A DNA stretch of 26,630 nucleotides, taken from the NCBI GenBank assembly GCA_031555145.1, contig JAVBUR010000105.1, positions 1-26,630 of the forward strand, read 5' to 3'. Shown one piece after another: positions 1 through 7,993 of the stretch (position 1 is its first letter; the number at the start of each line of letters is the position of its first letter). Both the position numbers and the translations under genes were made by a program. Under the pieces are notes generated by a model. That model saw only the letters and a list, made by a program, of their open reading frames with translations. It searched no databases and was not told the DNA's origin. Source of the DNA: JAJDIA01 sp031555145. GTDB taxonomy: Bacteria; Bacteroidota; Bacteroidia; Bacteroidales; Tannerellaceae.

Positions 1-107
1 CCTGGGACTTGTTTTTGGGTTGTGTTTTGGGCGCGGGGGCTGGGGTGCGGTGTTTGTCGGCCGCCCCGGCGGACGCGGCGCATGATAATTGTTGTTATTC
101 TAATTGA
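1..107. other. Left edge, G/T-rich, no gene recognised
   Basis: This stretch is rich in G and GT runs. Neither strand gives a protein I recognise. A plus-strand frame stays open into the repeat that follows, but it has no family-like features. Like the right edge, it has skewed composition next to a structured repeat. That could be the degraded end of an assembled contig or true low-complexity intergenic DNA. Confidence 0.4.
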
Positions 108-215
108 CCGTGGGCTCGGCTTTGCCAGCACCCACGGCTACGAACACGATGCCCGTGACCGGGCATTCATCGTCGTGGCGAACACCCATTACTTTCAAAT
201 TTTGTTGCATTTGAA
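108..215 (+). repeat. Structured repeat, left copy
   Basis: Bases 131-169 recur perfectly (39 nt) in reverse complement at 26347-26385, and the match extends to 175 with two mismatches. A second block, 192-207, matches the reverse complement of 26325-26340 at 15 of 16 positions. The copy holds several dyads: CCGTGGG (108-114) with CCCACGG (131-137), the stem GCCCG-TGAC-CGGGC inside the 39-mer, and TTCAAAT (194-200) with ATTTGAA (209-215). This looks like a dispersed intergenic element with RNA or DNA secondary structure. I do not know its family. Confidence 0.7.
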
Positions 216-282
216 TATTGTGCTTCCCCCAGTCTTGTTGCATTAATACACAATTTGGCGCCAATGCGTTGGAGGCTATTAT

Positions 283-318
283 AAAGGGGCTTGAGATTAG
301 ATGATCTCAAGCCCCTTT
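283..318 (-). terminator. Strong hairpin, terminator of the uxa/exuT operon
   Basis: The 15-bp perfect stem pairs AAAGGGGCTTGAGAT (283-297) with its complement (304-318) around a 6-base loop. It carries TTTT on the plus-strand side and TTTATAAT on the minus-strand side, so it could act in both directions. It lies about 85 nt past the exuT stop codon and is the best candidate for ending the seven-gene leftward operon. Confidence 0.7.
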
Positions 319-330
319 TATGTAGGTTCA

Positions 331-353
331 ACTGGTGATTATTTGTCACCGGT
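331..353 (-). other. Second hairpin downstream of exuT
   Basis: An 8-bp stem (331-338 with 346-353, one G-T pair) closes a 7-base loop. It lies between the exuT stop and the strong terminator hairpin at 283-318 and has no T run of its own. A role in protecting the 3' end of the mRNA is possible but not shown. Confidence 0.5.
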
Positions 354-367
354 TGGTTTATTGTTTC

Positions 368-392
368 AGTTGGTTGCAATTTGTAACCAACT
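368..392 (-). other. First hairpin after exuT stop
   Basis: A 10-bp stem (368-377 with 383-392, one G-T pair) with a 5-base loop starts only eight bases past the exuT stop codon at 401-403. With the hairpins at 331-353 and 283-318 it makes three consecutive stem-loops in the 3' untranslated region of the operon. Confidence 0.55.
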
Positions 393-400
393 CATTCTAC

Positions 401-1861
401 TTATGCCTCGATTGGTTTGTACTTCGGCACAAGCGACTTCATAACTATCCAGCCTATCAGATACGCCACAGCGCAAATGGAGAAGATGATGAAGTAACCG
501 GCGTTGATGCCCTGGAAGCCCATGAACGACATGTTCGTCTGGATCGAGTGGTCGAACAGGATACCGGAGCCGAAGTTGATGATCATCGCGCCGATACCGC
601 CAGCCATACCACCGATACCCGTTACGGTAGCGATCGCCGATTTGGGGAACATATCACCTACGGTGGAGAAGATATTCGCCGACCATGCCTGGTGAGCCGC
701 TCCGGCTATACCGATGATCACGACCGGCACCCAGTAGGAGAGGTGTCCCAACGGTTGTGCCAGTAGTGCCAGTAGCGGAAAGAAAGCGAAGATAAGCATT
801 GCCTTCATACGTCCGGCATACGGATTCATCCCTTTCTTTTCCACGAAGTAGGTAGGCAGCCAACCGCCGACGAGCGACAGCATCGTGATACCATAAAGGA
901 CAAAGATAGCGGCTTGCGCCTTCGGATCGGACGACGGCATATTGTATACCGAACTCAGATAGGCAGGTGCCCAGAAGAGGTAGAACCACCACACACCGTC
1001 GGTGATGAACTTACCGAAGGCAAACGCCCAGGTCTGCTTGTACTTGAAACAGTCGCCAAACGACAACTTGACGTGCTGCGCCTTCTCCACCTTGCGTTCG
1101 TCGGTATTGGCCGACAGTTCGTCTTGTTGGATATAGGCCAGCTCCGCGGCATTTACATGCGGGTTCTGTTCCGGCTTCTTATAAACGAATACCCAGAAGC
1201 CCATCCATATGAAGCCCAGTGCTCCGATGAGGAGGAACGCCATTTCCCAGCCGTAGAACTTGGCAATGACGGGGATCGTCAGCGGTGCCATCAATGCACC
1301 GATCTGTGCTCCGGCATTGAAGATACTGGTGGCAAAACCACGGTCTTTCTTCGGGAAGTATTCGGCGGTAGCCTTGATAGCGGCAGGGAAGTTACCGGCC
1401 TCACCAAGCGCCAGCACCAGGCGGGCGAAGATAAAGAGGACCACGCTGACGTTGATCACCTTGCCAACAGCATCGACCGTACCGATCGCTTCGCGTGCCC
1501 CTTCAAAGCCCACGAACCAGTTACCCGTCAGGATGCCCGACGTGGCAATGCCGCAGAACGCGTGGATACAGGCGCCGATCGACCAGATACCGATCGCCCA
1601 GAGGAAGCCTTTCTTGGTATCGAGGTAGTCCACAAACCGTCCGGCAAACAACATGCAGAGTGCATAGAAGCCGGAGAAGAACGTGGTGATATAACCGTAG
1701 TGTGTATTTGTCCAATGAAACTCTGGCGCGATAAAGTCCATCCACGTAAGAGAAAGCACTTGGCGGTCGAGGTAGTTGATTGTTGTGGCAAAAAAGAGCA
1801 TGGCGCAAATCACCCAACGGTAATTCGTCATCTTGCCCTGCATGGTATTAGCTTTTGACAT
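401..1861 (-). CDS. exuT: Hexuronate transporter, MFS family (ExuT-like)
   Basis: The 486-residue protein is an inner-membrane major facilitator of the anion:cation symporter group, predicted to bring galacturonate or glucuronate into the cytoplasm. The N-terminus has the family segment TINYLDRQVLSL, followed by about twelve hydrophobic spans. The segment LALGEAGNFPAAIKATAEYF (about residues 151-170) is typical of hexuronate/ACS carriers. A long hydrophilic loop near residues 232-265 separates the two halves. It is the last gene of the leftward operon, only four bases after eda. A start at Met8 is equally plausible. The family call is firm; the substrate rests on the neighbouring uxaCBA genes. 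Confidence 0.9.
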   Translation of the reverse strand: MSKANTMQGKMTNYRWVICAMLFFATTINYLDRQVLSLTWMDFIAPEFHWTNTHYGYITTFFSGFYALCMLFAGRFVDYLDTKKGFLWAIGIWSIGACIHAFCGIATSGILTGNWFVGFEGAREAIGTVDAVGKVINVSVVLFIFARLVLALGEAGNFPAAIKATAEYFPKKDRGFATSIFNAGAQIGALMAPLTIPVIAKFYGWEMAFLLIGALGFIWMGFWVFVYKKPEQNPHVNAAELAYIQQDELSANTDERKVEKAQHVKLSFGDCFKYKQTWAFAFGKFITDGVWWFYLFWAPAYLSSVYNMPSSDPKAQAAIFVLYGITMLSLVGGWLPTYFVEKKGMNPYAGRMKAMLIFAFFPLLALLAQPLGHLSYWVPVVIIGIAGAAHQAWSANIFSTVGDMFPKSAIATVTGIGGMAGGIGAMIINFGSGILFDHSIQTNMSFMGFQGINAGYFIIFSICAVAYLIGWIVMKSLVPKYKPIEA

Positions 1862-1865
1862 TGAT

Positions 1866-2528
1866 TTAGGGTTTAATAATGGATAATGAATAGGCGCATA
1901 AGTCAGCGATCTTCTGCCATTCTCCGGCTTCGATCACAGCGGCGGGAAAGAGATTCGAACCCATGCCTACGCACATAACGCCGGCTTTCTTCCAGGCGGT
2001 GAGATTCTCTTCGGTAGGTTCCACACCTCCGGTCACCATCAGTTGCGACCAGGGCAGGGGAGCTTTTACATTGCGGACGAACGAGGGACCACCCACGTTG
2101 CCGGCCGGGAATACCTTGCAGACGTCGCAGCCGGCTTCCTGTGCGTTGCTGATCTCCGACACCGATCCGCAGCCCGGGATATAGGGCACCAGGCGGCGGT
2201 TACATACGCGGGCGATCTCCGGGTTGAAGCAGGGGCCAACGATAAAGTTTGCACCCAACTGCAGGTAGAGCGCCGCCGTGGCGGGATCGACAATGGAGCC
2301 GATGCCGAGGATCATCCCCGGACATTCTTTCGCGGCGAAGCGGACCAACCCGGCGAATACGTCCTGGGCGAAGTCGCCCCGGTTGGTAAACTCAAACACG
2401 CGCACCCCACCTGCATAACAGGCTTTGAGTACGTTCGAGGCTGTTTCCACGTCTTTGTGGTAAAACACAGGAACCATGGCAGTGTCTGCCATGGCCTGTA
2501 ATACTTGTAGTTTTCTATAGATTGCCAT
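1866..2528 (-). CDS. eda: KDPG / 4-hydroxy-2-oxoglutarate aldolase
   Basis: The 220-residue class I aldolase splits 2-keto-3-deoxy-6-phosphogluconate into pyruvate and glyceraldehyde-3-phosphate, the last step of both uronate branches. The segment VFEFTNRG holds the conserved glutamate (Glu46). CKVFPAG holds the Schiff-base lysine (Lys138), and the phosphate-binding end is seen in LMVTGGVEPT and GVMCVGMGS. Length fits the family (about 210-220). It lies 22 nt after kdgK and 4 nt before exuT, so it is co-transcribed. Nothing looks broken. Confidence 0.93.
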   Translation of the reverse strand: MAIYRKLQVLQAMADTAMVPVFYHKDVETASNVLKACYAGGVRVFEFTNRGDFAQDVFAGLVRFAAKECPGMILGIGSIVDPATAALYLQLGANFIVGPCFNPEIARVCNRRLVPYIPGCGSVSEISNAQEAGCDVCKVFPAGNVGGPSFVRNVKAPLPWSQLMVTGGVEPTEENLTAWKKAGVMCVGMGSNLFPAAVIEAGEWQKIADLCAYSLSIIKP

Positions 2529-2551
2529 ATGATGTATTTACGCTTGCAAAG

Positions 2552-3595
2552 TTAACGGGAAACGCGTCCGGAAGCATCGCCGCCCATCAATTTCTCTACT
2601 TCTTCAACAGTCACCTGGTTGTAGTCGCCATAGATGGTGTGCTTGAGGCAGGAAGCGGCCACGGCAAAGTTCAGCGCCTGCTGGTCGTCGGTGGGATAAG
2701 TGTTCAGCCCGTAGATGAGTCCGCCCATGAACGAGTCTCCACCGCCTACGCGGTCAACGATATGGGTGATGTCGTAACGCTGCGACTGATAGAGTTTGCC
2801 GTCGGCGTAGAGTACGCCACCCCAGGTATTGTGGTTGGCATTGATCGCACCACGCAGGGTGATAATCACCTTCTTGGCACGCGGGAAGCGGGCTTGCATC
2901 TGGGTGCAGACCGATTCGAATTCGGCGGCGTTCACCTCGCCGTGTGTGGCGGTTACGTCGAAACCTTCGGGCTTGATGCCGAACACCATTTCGCAGTCTT
3001 CTTCATTGCCAAGCACTACGTCGCAGCCTGCTACGAGGGCGGGCATTACTTCAGAGGCTTTTTTGCCGTATTTCCAGAGGTTCTTGCGGAAGTTGAGGTC
3101 GCACGATACGGTTACGCCCATGCGGTTGGCTGTCTGGATGGCTTCGAGGCAGGCATCGGCAGCACCCTGCGAGAGGGCGGGGGTGATGCCTGTCCAGTGG
3201 AACCACTTCGCATCTTTGAATACGTCTTCCCAGTTGATCATCCCCGGCTGAATTTCCGAGATGGCGGTATGCTCGCGGTCGTATACTACCTTGCTGGCAC
3301 GGGCTACGGCACCGGTTTCGAGGTAATAGATACCCATGCGGTTGCCACCGTAAGCGATATTACCGGTACCTACACCGTATTTACGCAGGTCCATCACGCA
3401 GGAACGGGCGATGTCGTTCTTGGGCAGGCGGGTTATAAACTCTGTTTCCATACCATAGTTGGCCAGTGATACGGCCACGTTGGCTTCACCACCACCAAAG
3501 GTGGCAATAAGTTGCTGTGTCTGGTTGAACCGCAGATAGTCGGGGGTTGCCAGGCGCAGCATGATCTCTCCGAAAGTAACTACTTTAGTCTTCAT
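2552..3595 (-). CDS. kdgK: 2-keto-3-deoxygluconate kinase (PfkB family)
   Basis: The 347-residue sugar kinase phosphorylates KDG to KDPG with ATP in the cytoplasm. The PfkB N-terminal signature is seen as FGGGEANVAVSLANYG (about 33-48). The C-terminal signature is DRVGGGDSFMGGLIYG (281-296), with the catalytic aspartate at Asp287. A substrate-side segment, VSCDLNFRKNLW (163-174), is typical of KDG kinases. It sits between uxaC (15-nt gap) and eda (22-nt gap). It serves both the saturated (UxaCBA) and unsaturated (KduD) branches, because both meet at KDG. Confidence 0.92.
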   Translation of the reverse strand: MKTKVVTFGEIMLRLATPDYLRFNQTQQLIATFGGGEANVAVSLANYGMETEFITRLPKNDIARSCVMDLRKYGVGTGNIAYGGNRMGIYYLETGAVARASKVVYDREHTAISEIQPGMINWEDVFKDAKWFHWTGITPALSQGAADACLEAIQTANRMGVTVSCDLNFRKNLWKYGKKASEVMPALVAGCDVVLGNEEDCEMVFGIKPEGFDVTATHGEVNAAEFESVCTQMQARFPRAKKVIITLRGAINANHNTWGGVLYADGKLYQSQRYDITHIVDRVGGGDSFMGGLIYGLNTYPTDDQQALNFAVAASCLKHTIYGDYNQVTVEEVEKLMGGDASGRVSR

Positions 3596-3611
3596 ATCGT
3601 TGCTGTGTTAT

Positions 3612-5021
3612 TTAGTCGAACTTAAAATATTGTTTTGCATTATTGTAGCAGATGTTCTCTACCATCTGTCCCACGAACGGCAGCTCGGAAACCGGCAGTT
3701 CGCCGTTGGCGATGTCGTTACCGAGCAGCTCGCACAGTGTGCGGCGGAAATACTCGTGGCGCGGGTAGGAAAGGAGGCTGCGTGAGTCGGTCAACATACC
3801 GACGAAGCGGCTCAGCAGGCCGAGTGCCGAGAGGGCGTTCATCTGCTTCTGCATACCGTCTTTCTGGTCGAGGAACCACCAACCGGAACCAAACTGAATC
3901 TTGCCCGGCACGGTACCGTCCTGGAAGTTACCGATCATGGTGGCGATCACTTCGTTGGCACAGGGGTTGAGGTTGTAGAGGATGGTCTGCGTCAGCTTAC
4001 CGGCCGTGTTGAGGCGGTCGAGGAAACGCGACATCGTCTTGGCGGTATTGAACTCGCCGATGGAGTCGAAACCGGTGTCGGCGCCCAACTGGCGGAACAT
4101 CCGGGTATTGTTGTTGCGGATGGCACCATAGTGGAACTGCTGTGTCCAGCCCTTTTCCCAGTCCATCTCACCGAAGACGACGAGCATGGCTGATTTGAAC
4201 TGGCGTATTTCGTCTGCACTTAGCTCCGTGCCACCATAGACTTTGTTGAAGATGGCTTTTACTTCGGCCTCTGTATAGTCTTCGGCATAGAACTCTTCGA
4301 TGCCGTGATCAGACAGGCGACAGCCGTTGGCAGCGAAGAAGTCGTGACGGTTGCGCAGGGCAGCGATCATATCGTCGTATGTACTGATCGGCAGGCCACT
4401 GGCTTGCGACAGGGCTTCCATATAACTGCGGAAGGCGGCAGCCGACTCAACGGCCATGGCCTTATCCGGACGCCAGGTAGGGAGCATCTTCACTTCGAAA
4501 CCCGACTCACGTGTCTGCTTATGATATTCGAGGCTGTCGATGGGATCGTCTGTTGTGCAGACGGCTTCCACGTTGTAATGGCGCATCAGGCCGCGGGCGG
4601 TGTATCCGGGTTGTGCCAACTTTTCATTGCAGGCTTCGTAGATGGCGCGGGCCGTCTTGGGGCTGAGTACCTGGTCGATGCCGAAGGCTGTCTTCAGTTC
4701 GAGATGTGTCCAGTGATACAGCGGGTTACGCATGGTATAGGGCACGGTTTCGGCCCATTTTTCGAACTTATCCCAGTCGGAAGTGTCGGCGCCGGTGATA
4801 AACTGTTCGTCGATACCGTTGGTACGCATGGCACGCCATTTGTAATGGTCGCCGCCGAGCCAGATCTCTGTCAGGCTGCGGAAGCGGTAGTCGTCGGCCA
4901 CCATCTGCGGGTTGAGGTGGCAGTGGTAGTCGATGATCGGCATCTTGGCCGCGTGGTTGTGGTACAGTTCCCGGGCGGTGTCGGTCGTCAACAGGAAGTC
5001 TTTGTCCATAAATGCTTTCAT
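3612..5021 (-). CDS. uxaC: Uronate isomerase
   Basis: The 469-residue protein matches the usual length of uronate isomerase (about 470). It converts D-galacturonate to D-tagaturonate, and glucuronate to fructuronate. It is a TIM-barrel enzyme of the amidohydrolase superfamily. The N-terminal metal site is visible as DYHCHLNPQ with His33 and His35. Other family segments are CTTDDPIDSLEYH, FHYGAIRNNN, GSGWWFLDQKDGM and MLTDSRSLLSYPRHEYFRR. It lies 11-12 nt after uxaA and 15 nt before kdgK. The start Met-Lys-Ala-Phe-Met has a second possible initiator at Met5. Confidence 0.95.
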   Translation of the reverse strand: MKAFMDKDFLLTTDTARELYHNHAAKMPIIDYHCHLNPQMVADDYRFRSLTEIWLGGDHYKWRAMRTNGIDEQFITGADTSDWDKFEKWAETVPYTMRNPLYHWTHLELKTAFGIDQVLSPKTARAIYEACNEKLAQPGYTARGLMRHYNVEAVCTTDDPIDSLEYHKQTRESGFEVKMLPTWRPDKAMAVESAAAFRSYMEALSQASGLPISTYDDMIAALRNRHDFFAANGCRLSDHGIEEFYAEDYTEAEVKAIFNKVYGGTELSADEIRQFKSAMLVVFGEMDWEKGWTQQFHYGAIRNNNTRMFRQLGADTGFDSIGEFNTAKTMSRFLDRLNTAGKLTQTILYNLNPCANEVIATMIGNFQDGTVPGKIQFGSGWWFLDQKDGMQKQMNALSALGLLSRFVGMLTDSRSLLSYPRHEYFRRTLCELLGNDIANGELPVSELPFVGQMVENICYNNAKQYFKFD

Positions 5022-5033
5022 ATACTGTGTTTT

Positions 5034-6521
5034 TTATAAAGTAACTCCGGTTTTAAAGATGGCAATCTCGCGGTAGTTGCTCTTCTCATTACACGTGGGT
5101 TCACCATTGGCCACAGCCTGGATAAAGGCTATGAAGCGGCTGTGCAGCTCTTCCATCGACTCGCCTTCGACCAGAGGACCGGCGTTGAAGTCGATCCAGT
5201 TGGGCTTGCGGATGTAGAGGTTGCTGTTGGTCGATACCTTTACGGTAGGGACGAAAGTGCCGAAGGGCGTTCCCCGTCCGGTGGTAAAGAGCACGATATG
5301 GCAACCTGCTGCAGCCAGGGCGGTACTTGCCACCAGGTCGTTGCCCGGTGCGCTGAGGAGGTTGAGGCCGGGGGTCTGCAGGCGTTCGCCATACAGTAGC
5401 ACATCGCGTACGATGGATGACCCGGCTTTCTGCGTACAGCCCAGTGATTTTTCTTCCAGTGTGGAGATACCGCCTGCCTTGTTACCGGGCGAGGGATTTT
5501 CGTATATCGGTTGTTTATTCTCGATGAAATACGACTTGAAGTCGTTGATCAAATGTACGGTCTTGTCGAATACAGCTTCCGAGGCGCACCGGTTCATGAG
5601 AATAGTCTCGGCACCGAACATTTCGGGTACTTCGGTCAATACCGTTGTGCCTCCCTGTGCCACCAGGTAGTCGGAGAAGACCCCAAGGAGCGGGTTGGCG
5701 GTAATACCCGAGAATCCGTCAGATCCGCCACACTTCAGTCCGATGCGAAGTTCGGCGAAGGGGATGTCGGTGCGTTTGTCCTGCGAAGCCTGGTCGTACA
5801 GTTCGCGGAGGAGCTGCATACCTATAGCCAACTCGTCATCTACCCGCTGTGTTTCCATAAAGCGGATACGGGCCGTATCGAAGTCGCCAAGGAACTCGCG
5901 GAAAGCGCTGATCTGATTGTTCTCACAGCCGAGGCCAACAATCAACACACCGCCTGCATTGGGGTGGAGGACGAGGTTACGGAGTATTTTGCGGGTATTC
6001 TCGTGGTCATCGCCGAGTTGCGAGCAACCGTAGTTATGTGTGAAGGCAACGATGGCGTCCACGTCTGTTTCGTTAGTCTCCTGTTGTAGTTGGCGGGCCA
6101 GTTGGGAGACAATGCCGTTAACACAACCTACAGTGGGGATGATCCACAACTCGTTGCGTACGCCCACTTGCCCGTTGGAACGGCGGTAGCCGCGGAACAT
6201 CAGGGGGTCGGTTGTAAGAAGCGCTTCGGCGGGTTGCGGCGCATAGAAGTAGTCCTGCAAGCCGTCTAGGTTGGTGCGGATATTCGTTTCGTTCACCCAT
6301 TCGCCTGCGGCGATGGGGCGGGTGGCATGTCCGATAGGGGCGCCGTATTTAATGATGAGGTCGCCTTCGGCAAAGTCGGCCAGCGCGATCTTATGTCCTG
6401 CGGGGATATCCTGCCGGAGGGAGACAGTAGCGCTGTTTGCGAACACACCATCCCCTGCGTGGAGGTCTTCCACGGCCACCGCTACGTTGTCGGCCGGGTT
6501 TATGTGGATGTAGGTACGCAT
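5034..6521 (-). CDS. uxaA: Altronate dehydratase
   Basis: The 495-residue enzyme dehydrates D-altronate to KDG. An N-terminal SAF-like domain (about residues 1-85) is followed by the large UxaA/GarD catalytic region, with segments HNYGCSQLGDDHENTRKIL, LKCGGSDGFSGITANPLLG and EKSLGCTQKAG. These His and Cys residues are typical of the iron-dependent family. The length equals the usual single-chain enzyme. The start codon overlaps the uxaB stop by one base (TGATG on the coding strand), which suggests translational coupling so that tagaturonate reductase and altronate dehydratase are made together. Confidence 0.95.
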   Translation of the reverse strand: MRTYIHINPADNVAVAVEDLHAGDGVFANSATVSLRQDIPAGHKIALADFAEGDLIIKYGAPIGHATRPIAAGEWVNETNIRTNLDGLQDYFYAPQPAEALLTTDPLMFRGYRRSNGQVGVRNELWIIPTVGCVNGIVSQLARQLQQETNETDVDAIVAFTHNYGCSQLGDDHENTRKILRNLVLHPNAGGVLIVGLGCENNQISAFREFLGDFDTARIRFMETQRVDDELAIGMQLLRELYDQASQDKRTDIPFAELRIGLKCGGSDGFSGITANPLLGVFSDYLVAQGGTTVLTEVPEMFGAETILMNRCASEAVFDKTVHLINDFKSYFIENKQPIYENPSPGNKAGGISTLEEKSLGCTQKAGSSIVRDVLLYGERLQTPGLNLLSAPGNDLVASTALAAAGCHIVLFTTGRGTPFGTFVPTVKVSTNSNLYIRKPNWIDFNAGPLVEGESMEELHSRFIAFIQAVANGEPTCNEKSNYREIAIFKTGVTL

Positions 6522-7960
6522 CAGAGTATGTCTTTTACCGTGTTTAGCATGCCGTTCGCAGCGATACCGTCGAGGTAGTGCGTCAGCAGGGCCGTGAGGC
6601 CCGGAATATCGTTTAAGTCTTCGCCCCAGATAGAAGAGGTACGGAGTACGCCTTCGGCTACGGCAGTCGTTGAACCGGTTGCCCAGAGTTCCTGCAGCAG
6701 GCTGAGGATTTCGGGAGCGTCGTTCGGCTGGCTGACAGCACCGTCTGTGCGGGTATATCCTTTATAATAGGTAATGATCGCTGCCAGTCCGAGTACCAGT
6801 CCTTTCGGCAGCTTGCCTTTCCGACCGAGATAGATTTTCAGACCGGGCAGGTCGCGGGTGGCATATTTGGAGAATGAGTTGAGCGTGATACTTACGACGG
6901 AGTGATCCACAAACGGGTTGTTGAAGCGTTCGAGCACATCGTGGCTGTACTGCATCAGTTCGGCCTTCGGCAGGTCGAGGGTTTCCATCAGTTCGTCGAA
7001 CATGACTTTGTTGACGTATTTACCCAAGATATCATGCTGGCAGGCATCGCGTACGATATCCACACCCGAAAGCCAGGTGACAGGCGCCATGGCGGTATGC
7101 GGGCCGTTGAGCAGCGTTACTTTCCGTTGGTGGTAAGGCTCTTCGCTGGGAACGAACAATACGTTCAGTCCGGCCTTGTCTGCCGGGAACTCGGCAGCTA
7201 CCGACTGTGGTGCTTCGATTACCCAGAGGTGGAAGACTTCAGCTTGCACCACGAGGTTGTCGTTGTATTGCAGGGTTTCCTTGATGGCGTCGATCTCCTT
7301 ACGGGGGAAACCGGGTACGATGCGGTCTACCAGCGTAGCGTATACGCCGCAGGCTTCGTTGAACCAGGCAAGGAAATCAGCGCCCAGGTTCCAATGATCG
7401 ATATATTGGTAAATGGTTTCCTTCAGCACATGGCCGTTGAGGAAAATCAGTTCGCAGGGGAAGATGATGAGACCCTTTGTCCGGTCTCCGCCAAATGTCT
7501 GGTAGCGGCGGTAGAGCAGTTGGGTGAGTTTGCCGGGATAGGAGGAAGCGGGGGCGTCGTCCAGCCGGCAGGCTGGGTCGAATACAATACCCGACTCGGT
7601 GGTGTTGGAGATCACGAAACGCATTTCCGGCTGGTCGGCCAGTTGCATAAAGGCATCGCAATCGGTATAGGGGTTCAACGCGCGGCTGATGGATTCAACG
7701 CGGGTGAGGCTGTTTACCTTTTCACCCTTTTCCAGTCCCTGGAGGTTGACGTGGTAGAGGCAGTCTTGCGCGTTCAGCATGTCAATCATGCCGTTGGCTA
7801 TCGGTTGTACAACGACAACACTGCCGTTGAACGATGTTTCTTCGTTCATACGCTGAATCATCCAGTCCACAAAGGCGCGGAGGAAGTTCCCTTCGCCGAA
7901 CTGTATCACCCGTTCGGGGCGTACGGTTTTACCGGCTGTTTGTTTGTTTAGTTCTTTCAT
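6521..7960 (-). CDS. uxaB: Tagaturonate reductase (altronate oxidoreductase)
   Basis: The 479-residue protein belongs to the mannitol dehydrogenase / polyol long-chain dehydrogenase family and reduces D-tagaturonate to D-altronate with NADH. The N-terminal nucleotide-binding segment is IQFGEGNFLRAFVDWMIQ (about 19-36). The segment RKVTLLNGPHTAMAP, near residue 285, is characteristic of UxaB. The motif HSVVSITLNSFSKYATRD follows in the C-terminal helical domain. A fructuronate reductase (UxuB) reading is less likely because of length and the adjacent altronate dehydratase. It follows the GH28 gene after 33 nt and overlaps uxaA by one base. Confidence 0.93.
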   Translation of the reverse strand: MKELNKQTAGKTVRPERVIQFGEGNFLRAFVDWMIQRMNEETSFNGSVVVVQPIANGMIDMLNAQDCLYHVNLQGLEKGEKVNSLTRVESISRALNPYTDCDAFMQLADQPEMRFVISNTTESGIVFDPACRLDDAPASSYPGKLTQLLYRRYQTFGGDRTKGLIIFPCELIFLNGHVLKETIYQYIDHWNLGADFLAWFNEACGVYATLVDRIVPGFPRKEIDAIKETLQYNDNLVVQAEVFHLWVIEAPQSVAAEFPADKAGLNVLFVPSEEPYHQRKVTLLNGPHTAMAPVTWLSGVDIVRDACQHDILGKYVNKVMFDELMETLDLPKAELMQYSHDVLERFNNPFVDHSVVSITLNSFSKYATRDLPGLKIYLGRKGKLPKGLVLGLAAIITYYKGYTRTDGAVSQPNDAPEILSLLQELWATGSTTAVAEGVLRTSSIWGEDLNDIPGLTALLTHYLDGIAANGMLNTVKDIL

Positions 7961-7993
7961 GATACGTTGTTGCTTATCGAGTTTTTGATCCTG

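Noticed and set aside
22..246. Open plus-strand frame of 74 codons across the left repeat
   Set aside because: It is created by the repeat and its G/T-rich flank, has no family features and no promoter, and the same repeat at the right end is read in other frames.
255..264. Perfect 10-bp palindrome TTGGCGCCAA
   Set aside because: It is short, single, and far from any start codon, so there is no support for calling it an operator.
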